The notes under the pieces: generated by a model | Seen by the model: only the letters and a program-made list of their open reading frames with translations | Database searches by the model: none | What the model was told of the DNA's origin: nothing | NCBI GenBank assembly: GCA_900318555.1 | Contig: ONKX01000006.1 | Coordinates: 19,368 to 83,367 of the forward strand | From: an uncultured Prevotellaceae bacterium | Lineage (GTDB): Bacteria; Bacteroidota; Bacteroidia; Bacteroidales; Bacteroidaceae | Direction of reading: 5' to 3' | DNA length: 64,000 nt | Shown here: in pieces, positions 1 through 9,753 of the stretch | Layout: every line of letters begins with the position of its first letter | Position numbering within the stretch: the stretch's first letter is position 1 | Made by a program: the position numbers and the translations under genes

Positions 1-1455
1 TCTCAGACCCTTGATAGGCTGAATGACGGCGAATGCAGTAGCATTAGAATTGATGTTACGGCTTTCTGCCATAGAGTTGAAACCACCCTTCTGAAGGTTC
101 TCCCATGGGTTGCTGAACAAAGAAGCGTTCCAGCCCTGACCGTACTTCACATTACCGTCAAAATCCTGATAGTAATAGATGTCGCCATTGTCACCATACT
201 GCGGTACAAGCGGACAAGTCTGAAGCAGGCTGTGGATATAGCTCCAATACATACCGTCCTCAGCCAAGTCGTGGCTCCTGTTGTAGCTAATTGAGATGTT
301 CTCACCGATGGTGATGACATCGAAGTCCTTATTCTTCAAGAGCACGTGGTCGCTGTTGAGGCGGATGGTGTGACGCTTGTAGTAAGAAGCCTTGTCGGCA
401 CCCATGATACCTTCGTTACCGGTATAGGTGTACGACATCATGAACTTCGATGCGTCCGTACCACCAGTCAGGGTTACAGAGTGGTTGTTCTGCAAAGCAT
501 TCTTATTATCGAAAGCCTTCCACCAGTCAGTGCCTTCCCAACCGTCCTCAACTCTCTTGAGGATGTCAGCGGGAACAAAACCTGCCCAATCCATCTTCTG
601 ACCAGAAGTGTTGAAGGTGTACTCGTCCATGATGGTCATGTACTGCTTGGCATTGAGCAACTGTGGGCGCTTGTAGGCGTTAGACCAACCCATAGCTCCG
701 TTATAGGTAATCTCAATCTTGCCAGCCTTACCCTGTTTGGTAGTAACGAGGATAACGCCGTTTGCAGCACGGGCACCGTAGATGGCTGCCGAAGCAGCAT
801 CCTTCAGCACGTCGATGGACTCGATATCAGCGGGGTTGATGTCGTCAAGGCTACCACCTGCTACACCGTCGATCACGTAAAGAGGTGCAGAGTTACCGGT
901 GGTACCGATACCACGGATGTAAACCTTGTAACCCTTACCAGGCTGTGTAGAACTCTGGGTGATCTGCACACCAGGAGTGCTTGACTGCATGGCTTCCAAT
1001 GCGTTGGTGGTGTTCAGCTTGGCGATTTCATCACCCTTTATCTGAACAGTAGCACCTGTCACCAACTTTTTCTTCTGTACACCGTAACCCACAACGACGA
1101 CTTCATCCAGCTGGGCGTTGTCTTCTTCGAGGGTTACATTGAAATTAGACTGACTGCCGGTAGCAATCTCCTGAGTAGTGTAGCCGATGTAGCTGATGAC
1201 CAGCGTAGCACCAGACTTCACGTTGAGCGTAAAGTTACCGTCGAGGTCTGTAACTGTACCATTGGTGGTACCCTTTTCAACGATACTTGCACCAATCACG
1301 GGACCCTGAGAGTCAGAGACAGTACCCGTAATCTTCTTCGTTGACTGTTGAACAGCCTGTACCGAATTTTCGGCATTGGCTGCCACTGGTGAGTACAGTC
1401 CTAACAGGGAACATGCACCCATCAACAGCGCTGTTTTTCTGATTTTTTGATTCAT
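1..1455 (-). CDS. SusC/RagA-type TonB-dependent receptor, N-terminal part (cut by left edge)
   Basis: About 485 N-terminal residues of an outer-membrane TonB-dependent glycan importer are visible; the rest lies left of the window. The start is the ATG whose complement is at 1453-1455, reading MNQKIRKTAL, followed by a hydrophobic signal peptide. Next come a carboxypeptidase-regulatory-like domain, a DEVVVVGYG TonB-box-like segment and the plug domain, with the conserved segments YVIDGVAGG and VLKDAASAAIYGARAANGV. It is transcribed leftward, away from the esterase gene, and has a leader of about 230 nt. Its SusD partner is presumably outside the window. The family is certain; the substrate is unknown. 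Confidence 0.93.
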   Translation of the reverse strand, partial: MNQKIRKTALLMGACSLLGLYSPVAANAENSVQAVQQSTKKITGTVSDSQGPVIGASIVEKGTTNGTVTDLDGNFTLNVKSGATLVISYIGYTTQEIATGSQSNFNVTLEEDNAQLDEVVVVGYGVQKKKLVTGATVQIKGDEIAKLNTTNALEAMQSSTPGVQITQSSTQPGKGYKVYIRGIGTTGNSAPLYVIDGVAGGSLDDINPADIESIDVLKDAASAAIYGARAANGVILVTTKQGKAGKIEITYNGAMGWSNAYKRPQLLNAKQYMTIMDEYTFNTSGQKMDWAGFVPADILKRVEDGWEGTDWWKAFDNKNALQNNHSVTLTGGTDASKFMMSYTYTGNEGIMGADKASYYKRHTIRLNSDHVLLKNKDFDVITIGENISISYNRSHDLAEDGMYWSYIHSLLQTCPLVPQYGDNGDIYYYQDFDGNVKYGQGWNASLFSNPWENLQKGGFNSMAESRNINSNATAFAVIQPIKGLR

Positions 1456-1529
1456 ACTTAAGTGTTTTCTTATTTTAATTGGTTTGTAATAAATACAAAT
1501 AGGTTTGGGTGGAAGCATAGCTTCTCAGT

Positions 1530-1561
1530 GGCCTACGAATCTGCTTGGCAGACGTTAGGCC
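1530..1561 (-). promoter_or_regulatory. Hairpin in the leader of the left SusC gene
   Basis: GGCCTA at 1530-1535 pairs with TAGGCC at 1556-1561, and TCTGC pairs with GCAGA inside. The hairpin ends about 75 nt upstream of the SusC start codon, within the predicted untranslated leader. No function is known. Confidence 0.45.
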
Positions 1562-1694
1562 GGGCTTTAGGAAGTGTTGTTTCGGTTCATAATGTTGTTA
1601 TTAAAATTTAATTTATATATTAATTATGTCGATTTTGGTTGCGTCTATTTGTAATAATAAGTTGTTGTTGCCTTCAATTGCGCTTTTGACGCTG

Positions 1695-1702
1695 CAAAAT
1701 TA
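1695..1702 (-). promoter_or_regulatory. Bacteroidetes -7 promoter box for the left SusC gene
   Basis: The minus strand reads TAATTTTG, matching TAnnTTTG. No clear -33 TTTG at the expected spacing was seen. It implies a transcript start near 1688. The rest of 1456-1870 is AT-rich with no gene seen. Confidence 0.5.
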
Positions 1703-1872
1703 TATTATTTCAAGAAATTGTCATTTATTTTGTGTTACAAATACTTTGCAAAATGTATCAACAGTTGTATTAGTGTACATTCCGCAAACAAATTCGTCCA
1801 TTTTTATATATTAACGCTTTTTGTTTAATATTTATTTAAAGTTGCTTCATTGGGGTTAAAAAATGAAATAAA

Positions 1873-1900
1873 ATCGAGGCTCCCAAGCGGGAGCCTCGAT
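1873..1900 (-). terminator. Intrinsic terminator of the CE6-CE1 esterase gene
   Basis: A perfect 12-bp stem (arm ATCGAGGCTCCC) with a 4-nt loop is followed on the minus strand by a T-rich tract, about 20 nt after the esterase stop codon. Confidence 0.85.
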
Positions 1901-1920
1901 GGATTTTGAAACATGCTCTA

Positions 1921-3888
<1,968 letters not shown>

Positions 3889-3922
3889 TTATTATTTTCG
3901 TTGTTGATTGTTATAACGCTTG

Positions 3923-3930
3923 CAAAGTTA
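3923..3930 (-). promoter_or_regulatory. -7 promoter box for the esterase gene
   Basis: The minus strand reads TAACTTTG (TAnnTTTG), about 40 nt upstream of the esterase start codon. No matching -33 box was seen. Confidence 0.5.
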
Positions 3931-4069
3931 AGCATTATTTTGTTTCGAAGTAACATAAATACTTTTTGTGATGTAACAAAATGCTTGCTTTTTGTAATAT
4001 TTGTTGTAATACACGATAAATTATGAAGTCCGTGTTACAAATAATAAAGCTTGTATCATTTATAATGTC

Positions 4070-4247
4070 TAAATTTGCATTCGTAAAAAAGCTCTGGGCC
4101 AGTGGCCTTGAGAACTACATTAGAATTCTTTTTCAAATCGCTTTATTTTTAAGTTAAGGCTTATAATAGTTAATAGTTACTAAGAGTTAGTAGTTTTGGT
4201 ATGTAAAAACGACTGGGAGCCGATGTGAATCGCCTCCCATTTTTTTA
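4070..4247 (+). ncRNA. Candidate small RNA between divergent glycan genes
   Basis: A strong terminator at 4214-4247 has no protein gene upstream on its strand: the nearest gene leftward is divergent. A TAAATTTG -7 box at 4070-4077 would start a transcript of about 165 nt ending at that terminator. The segment has no credible ORF and contains a GGCC-AGT-GGCC hairpin near 4100. PUL-linked small RNAs are known in Bacteroides. That this one is expressed is an inference. Confidence 0.45.
4214..4247 (+). terminator. Orphan intrinsic terminator
   Basis: TGGGAG pairs with CTCCCA, and CGAT with ATCG inside, across one C-C mismatch, followed by a seven-to-eight-T run. It points rightward into the SusC leader and terminates no annotated gene. 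Confidence 0.8.
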
Positions 4248-4421
4248 TTTAATAATGTACGCGCGAAACATTGAAATAATTGTTGTAAGTGCTGGCTTGG
4301 ATTAGTGAGATGAATGCTTTAAATGTATCGAAAAATGGCTAAAAAGCTAATTTTTTTAAGAGATGTTACAAAATAAAAAAATCGTGTTACACCCAGCAAA
4401 CGCTATTTAAAATAATAGGTG

Positions 4422-4429
4422 TACCTTTG
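4422..4429 (+). promoter_or_regulatory. -7 promoter box of the xus-like operon
   Basis: TACCTTTG matches TAnnTTTG exactly and lies 58 nt upstream of the SusC start codon. No -33 TTTG was found at the standard spacing, which fits a promoter that needs an activator. Confidence 0.7.
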
Positions 4430-4487
4430 CCCCGTCATTTGAATTTTAACTAACAAAAAAATAATTTATGAATCAAAATCTGTCAAA

Positions 4488-7400
4488 ATGAAGAATCTAA
4501 AGCAACTGTTCAGACAGACTCTTCCAACCATCTTGATGCTGATGGTATTCTGCACAACAATGCAGGCTCAAAACGGCATCACGGTAACGGGTACAGTCAC
4601 AGACGGTGTCGGGGATGCATTGATAGGCGCCTCGGTAGTAGTGAAGGGAAACACTTCAACGGGTACTGTGACTGATTTCGATGGTAACTTCCAACTGAAG
4701 GTGCCGTCGGAGTCGACGGTACTGGTGATTTCTTATGTGGGTATGACCACTAAGGAAGTCAAGATCGGCAAGCAGCGCAAGTTCGACGTGACGCTGTACG
4801 ACGATACCCAGCTGGAAGAAGTCGTAGTAGTAGGCTACGGCCAACAAAAGAAGGCCTCAGTCGTGGGTGCTATTACCCAGACCACAGGTGAAGTTCTAGA
4901 ACGTGCAGCCGGTATCGGTAGTGTCAGTGCGGCACTTACAGGTAACCTCCCCGGTGTTGCAACCATCGCTTCTTCCGGTCAGCCCGGTGAAGAGGACCCG
5001 CGTATTTACATTCGTGGTGCAGCAGCTTGGAATACAGATGCTCAGCCTCTGATTCTCGTTGATGGTGTCGAGCGTGAAATCAAGTCCGTGGATATTTCGT
5101 CCGTGGCTACTGTTTCCGTATTGAAAGACGCCTCTGCAACAGCCGTGTATGGTGTGAAGGGTGCTAATGGTGTTATTCTGATTACCACCAAGCGTGGTCA
5201 GGAAGGTAAGGCACGTATCGATGTCGGTTTCAACGCTACGTTGAAGGCTGTGTCAAAACTGCCGCGTAAGTATGACTCTTACGATGGCTATATGCTTCGT
5301 AACGAGGCGCTCGAACACGAGCTTGCCATCGGTGGTGACGCTTCTTGGGCATACTATCGTCCACAGACCTTCATCAACAACTTCCGCAATCAAGACCGTA
5401 CTGTTAAGCCGAACTATGATGCCAACGGCAACTTCCTCGGTGACTACAGCCAGGCAGAACGTTATCCTAACGTAGACTGGCAGGACGAGATGTTCAAGAG
5501 TACCGCGATGTCTTATAATGCCAACCTGAATATTTCCGGTGGTACGCAGTTCGTGAAGTATTTCGTTGCATTCGACTACCAGAACGAAGGTGATATGACC
5601 AAGGTCTGGGATAACCACCAGGGCTATGAAGGCGGTTATGCTTACAATCGTCTGAACGTACGTTCAAATCTGGACTTCCAGATTACGAAGACTACTCAGT
5701 TCAGAGTCAACCTGGCTGGTTCTAATGCCCAGCAGAAGACCCCACGTTATTATTATGGTAATAGTGGTGAGTACTTCCAGCAGCAGAACTGGGCCGGTGC
5801 TTACGGTATGCCGCCCAACGTATTCCCTGTACAGTTCTCAGACTATTCATGGGGTTATTATCCGTTGGTATCCAACGTTGCCAACTCTCCCATGAACGTT
5901 GCACTGTCAGGTTATGAGTTGAAAACCAATACCCGCGTATTCACCGACTTTGCCCTCGAACAGAAACTCGATTTCGTCACCAAGGGTCTAGTCCTGCGTG
6001 GTACCATCTCTTGGGATAACCAGTTCGATGAGGGTAATCGCGGTATTAACCAGGCCGGTGGTGGTCACGCTACCAAGAGAATGTATATGCTTCCTGAGGA
6101 CGGTGTGCTGCGTCCCGAAAACCAGATTTTCACGAATACCGGTTTCGATTTCTATGAAAAGGTCGACTGGAGCACTGAGGCAGGTAGCGTAGGTAGGACC
6201 TATCGTGCTACGGAAATGTCACTCCAGCTCTTCTGGGGTCGTCAGTTCGGTGATCATAACATCACTGCGATGGGTAACTGGAAGCGTCGTATTGATGCTG
6301 GTAATGCTGACCTCGAGAATCGTCGTGAGGACTGGGTGTTCCGTACTACCTATGATTATAAGAGCAAGTATTTCGCTGAGTTCAACGGTGCTTACAACGG
6401 TTCACAGAAGTTCTCTCCCGACAACCGCTTCGCATTTTTCTGTTCAGGAGCTGCAGGTTGGATGATGTCCGAGGAGCCCTTCATGAAGAAGCTGAAGGAC
6501 AAGGGAATCATTGATATGTTTAAGATTCGTGGTTCTATCGGTGAAATCGGTGACGATAACGCAGGTGCTCGTTGGGCTTATATGAACCAGTGGGCAGTAA
6601 CCAACAAGGTCCACATGACGCTTACTGATGGCGAAAGTCCATTCCAGGGCTATAAGGAGTCTGTGATTGCCGCCCCTGACCTGAAGTGGGCTACGGTGTC
6701 AAAGAAGAACCTCGGTTTCGACTACGCATTCCTGCATGGCATGTTCGCCGGTAGCTTCGACTGGTTCCGCGATGACCGTTATGACATCTTCGTTTCCGGT
6801 GGCAACCGTTCTGTACCTACTTACTATGGTGCATGGACCGTTCCCGATATCAACAAGGGTGAAATCAAGAATACTGGTTTCGAATTTGAACTTCGATTCA
6901 ATAAGGTGCTGAAGAATGGTATGCGTTTCTGGGCAAATGCTAACTATACGTACGCGCACAATACTATTAAGATTAAGGATGACCCCGCATTGCTGCCGTC
7001 TTATCGTCGCGCTCAGGGTTATTCCCAGGGTCAATACGTTTCATTCATTGACAACGGCTATATTGGCACTTACGATGAACTCTACAGCACGCCAAAGCGT
7101 GAGAAGGACGATACGCAGGTCTTGATTGGTGACCACTATATCGTTGACTTCAATGCTGATGGTGTCGTTGATGAAACATACGACCAGGCACCATACGGTT
7201 ACACTGGCAACCCCGAACATACTTACAATGCCACTATCGGCTGGGAGTGGAAAGGCTGGAGCTGCTTCGCTCAGCTCTATGGTGTAACAGGCGTCACACG
7301 TGACGTTGGTCTTACCTCTTTTAATAATAAGCTGCTTACAGTATATGATAATGGTACCTGGTGGAATCCTGTCGATGCAGGTGGCGACGTTGTCGTACCA

Positions 7401-7676
7401 CGTTTCACCACTCAGGTTGCCTATAATGACGGTACACAGTATCTCTACGACGGTTCTTATTTCCGTCTGAAGAATGTGGAGATTGCTTACACCTGGACAA
7501 AGGGCTGGATCAAGAAGCTTGGCTTCTCAAGTCTGAAGATTTATGTGAATGGTAACAACCTCTTCCTGATTACAAAGATGCCTGACGACCGCGAGAGTAA
7601 CTACGGATGGAGTGGCGGTGGCGGTGCTTACCCGACTGTCAGACGTTATAACTTCGGATTCAAGCTTAACATTTAA
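4488..7676 (+). CDS. SusC/RagA TonB-dependent receptor (first of a tandem pair, xusA-like)
   Basis: A 1062-residue outer-membrane importer for oligosaccharides. It has a signal peptide (cleavage near residue 27, after TMQA), a carboxypeptidase-regulatory-like domain at about 30-105, the TonB-box-like EVVVVGYG at 111-118, a plug to about 235 and a large beta-barrel ending in an aromatic-rich C terminus. The order SusC-SusD-SusC-SusD-lipoprotein-GH10-like matches the xusABCDE-xyn10C xylan cluster described in Prevotella bryantii, so xylo-oligosaccharides are the likely cargo. A seven-codon ORF (ATG at 4468) ends in a TGA that overlaps this start as ATGA, so translation may be coupled. Family certain, substrate inferred. 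Confidence 0.93.
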   Translation: MKNLKQLFRQTLPTILMLMVFCTTMQAQNGITVTGTVTDGVGDALIGASVVVKGNTSTGTVTDFDGNFQLKVPSESTVLVISYVGMTTKEVKIGKQRKFDVTLYDDTQLEEVVVVGYGQQKKASVVGAITQTTGEVLERAAGIGSVSAALTGNLPGVATIASSGQPGEEDPRIYIRGAAAWNTDAQPLILVDGVEREIKSVDISSVATVSVLKDASATAVYGVKGANGVILITTKRGQEGKARIDVGFNATLKAVSKLPRKYDSYDGYMLRNEALEHELAIGGDASWAYYRPQTFINNFRNQDRTVKPNYDANGNFLGDYSQAERYPNVDWQDEMFKSTAMSYNANLNISGGTQFVKYFVAFDYQNEGDMTKVWDNHQGYEGGYAYNRLNVRSNLDFQITKTTQFRVNLAGSNAQQKTPRYYYGNSGEYFQQQNWAGAYGMPPNVFPVQFSDYSWGYYPLVSNVANSPMNVALSGYELKTNTRVFTDFALEQKLDFVTKGLVLRGTISWDNQFDEGNRGINQAGGGHATKRMYMLPEDGVLRPENQIFTNTGFDFYEKVDWSTEAGSVGRTYRATEMSLQLFWGRQFGDHNITAMGNWKRRIDAGNADLENRREDWVFRTTYDYKSKYFAEFNGAYNGSQKFSPDNRFAFFCSGAAGWMMSEEPFMKKLKDKGIIDMFKIRGSIGEIGDDNAGARWAYMNQWAVTNKVHMTLTDGESPFQGYKESVIAAPDLKWATVSKKNLGFDYAFLHGMFAGSFDWFRDDRYDIFVSGGNRSVPTYYGAWTVPDINKGEIKNTGFEFELRFNKVLKNGMRFWANANYTYAHNTIKIKDDPALLPSYRRAQGYSQGQYVSFIDNGYIGTYDELYSTPKREKDDTQVLIGDHYIVDFNADGVVDETYDQAPYGYTGNPEHTYNATIGWEWKGWSCFAQLYGVTGVTRDVGLTSFNNKLLTVYDNGTWWNPVDAGGDVVVPRFTTQVAYNDGTQYLYDGSYFRLKNVEIAYTWTKGWIKKLGFSSLKIYVNGNNLFLITKMPDDRESNYGWSGGGGAYPTVRRYNFGFKLNI

Positions 7677-7691
7677 TTGCGATTATCTATT

Positions 7692-9716
7692 ATGAAATAC
7701 TATAATAATATCAAATCCTTTTCGTGTGGTTTGCTGCTCTTTCTGGTAGGCGCAGTTTCCCTCACTTCTTGTACCGACTGGCTGGACAAGGATCCGGATT
7801 CTATCGTTGCTGAGGATGAGGCATTCAAGAACTTCCGAAATTTCCAGGGTTATATTGAGGAGATTTATTCCTTGATTCCCAGTAAGGAGATGGTCAACTA
7901 TTGTACCGCCTGGAACTTCGGCGATGACGCTGTCCATAACCCGGAAGGCTATGCACACATGGATCACCAAGTTGACCTTGGTAACTATCGTAACTGGTAC
8001 ACCAACAACCAATGCTGGCTGAATGGTGCAAGAAGTTCTCTTTGGAGAAACGCCTGGTACTGTATCCGTAAGTGTAACATGGGTATTGACAATATCAAGT
8101 CACTTGTCGGAACGGACGAGGAACGCGATATCCTGCTCGGACAGATGTATTTCTTCCGTGCTTGGTGGCATTTCGAGCTGATGTGCTATTTCGGTGGTCT
8201 GCCCTATATCGACCAGACCTTCGTAGATGGTCATATTCCCGAACTCCCGCGTCTGTCTTTCCAGAAGTGTGCAGAGCGTTGCGCTGAAGACTTCCTAGCA
8301 GCATACGAGCTCCTTCCTCTGGATTCAAAGGAATGGGATGAGACACTTATTGCTCAGGATAATAATACTAGAAACAACAACTTCCTGCGTGTTAATAAGT
8401 TCACGGCTCTCTGCTACTTAGGCAAGTGCTATCTCTGGGCAGGTTCTCCGCTCATGAAGGAGTTTGAGAAGTGGAATCAGGGTGGTCAGCCCGTCCTTTT
8501 GGGTGCAAGCCAGGGCGGTGCCAATGCCAAGACCTATGATTATGACGCGAAGTACTGCAGACTGGCTGCTGATGCTCTCGGTAAGGCGCTTGATTTGGTC
8601 AATAAAGGTCAGGTAACCTACCACCTTGCTACCTTCAAGTTCGCAAGCATCTATGATCATGAGAAGTCAAGTGCTATCGAATCTGATGAATTCTACTCAA
8701 ACATTTTCTATACTGTTAGTGAAGGTTGGAAGATGCCAGGTGCTTGCGAGGCCATTATGCGTGGTTCTCACCCCGGTGCGAACTCATCTAACTGGAACTG
8801 TGCCAAGATCTTTGGTCCGAAGGTTGCCGGTCTGGTGGAACATGATAACATTATCCATCACCCCACAGCTAACCTGATTGACCAATACGGTATGGCCAAT
8901 GGTCAGCCCATCTATCTGGTAGAGAATGGTCACTATGTCATCAATCCAAAGGCTGAGTGGGATCCCACACATCCTTACAAGGGCCGTGACCCACGATTCT
9001 ATCATGATATCGTGTTCGACGGTTTCCACTATGTTCTGAAGACCGATGGTTTGAATGCAGCTCAGAAAGAGCATGAATATTGCTCGCTGTACACAAATGG
9101 TGCCATGCGTTCTGTCGATAACGGTAGTAGCACGGGTTACTTCATCCAGAAGCTGGTTCCTCACCAGTGTAATATTGGTGACAAGTGGTATGACTGGGGT
9201 TATAATCTCCAGACCTATCTCCCATATATGCGTCTTGCTGATGTCTATCTGATGTTTGCAGAGGCTATGGCTGGTTTTGCTACGGATATGACAGAATTGA
9301 AGCAATCGACGACCTATTGCCCCTCCATGTCGGCTGTTGGCGCTATCAATGCCCTTCGCGACCGCGTAGGTATGGAAGGTGTACAGGAAAACTTCCTGGA
9401 TACTCGTGAGCATTTCATTGATGAGGTACGCCGCGAACGTACTGTAGAACTTGCGTTTGAAGGCTTCCGCTGGTGTGACCTGCAGCGTTGGCTCCTCCTG
9501 ACAGAGGCTCCTTACACTGAGAAATACTCTCATGAGTTTGAGCGTATGCAGAAGGATTCTTGGTTCAAGAAGAACGATCCGAAGGATGCTGAAGTTGCTA
9601 ATTTCCACAGGGAAACGCTCATCAAGCGCCCCTTGGAAGCAAAGCACTATTGGTTCCCGTTCCCGGAGAAGGATGTTTATCTCTACGAAGGCTTTAAACA
9701 GAATCCTGGATGGTAA
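7692..9716 (+). CDS. SusD/RagB glycan-binding lipoprotein (xusB-like)
   Basis: A 674-residue outer-membrane lipoprotein that forms the lid of the SusC transporter encoded just upstream. I chose the ATG at 7692 over a TTG 15 nt earlier because it gives a clean lipoprotein signal, with lipobox LTSC and Cys near residue 27. SusD features include FFRAWWHFELMCYFGG in the N-terminal helical part and the C-terminal RRERTVELAFEGFRWCDLQRW block. It starts 15 nt after the SusC stop, so the two are co-transcribed. It is somewhat longer than typical SusD proteins (about 500-600 residues), with extra loops. Confidence 0.92.
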   Translation: MKYYNNIKSFSCGLLLFLVGAVSLTSCTDWLDKDPDSIVAEDEAFKNFRNFQGYIEEIYSLIPSKEMVNYCTAWNFGDDAVHNPEGYAHMDHQVDLGNYRNWYTNNQCWLNGARSSLWRNAWYCIRKCNMGIDNIKSLVGTDEERDILLGQMYFFRAWWHFELMCYFGGLPYIDQTFVDGHIPELPRLSFQKCAERCAEDFLAAYELLPLDSKEWDETLIAQDNNTRNNNFLRVNKFTALCYLGKCYLWAGSPLMKEFEKWNQGGQPVLLGASQGGANAKTYDYDAKYCRLAADALGKALDLVNKGQVTYHLATFKFASIYDHEKSSAIESDEFYSNIFYTVSEGWKMPGACEAIMRGSHPGANSSNWNCAKIFGPKVAGLVEHDNIIHHPTANLIDQYGMANGQPIYLVENGHYVINPKAEWDPTHPYKGRDPRFYHDIVFDGFHYVLKTDGLNAAQKEHEYCSLYTNGAMRSVDNGSSTGYFIQKLVPHQCNIGDKWYDWGYNLQTYLPYMRLADVYLMFAEAMAGFATDMTELKQSTTYCPSMSAVGAINALRDRVGMEGVQENFLDTREHFIDEVRRERTVELAFEGFRWCDLQRWLLLTEAPYTEKYSHEFERMQKDSWFKKNDPKDAEVANFHRETLIKRPLEAKHYWFPFPEKDVYLYEGFKQNPGW

Positions 9717-9753
9717 GCAATGGAGAATTGAAAATTGATAATTATTGAAGATT

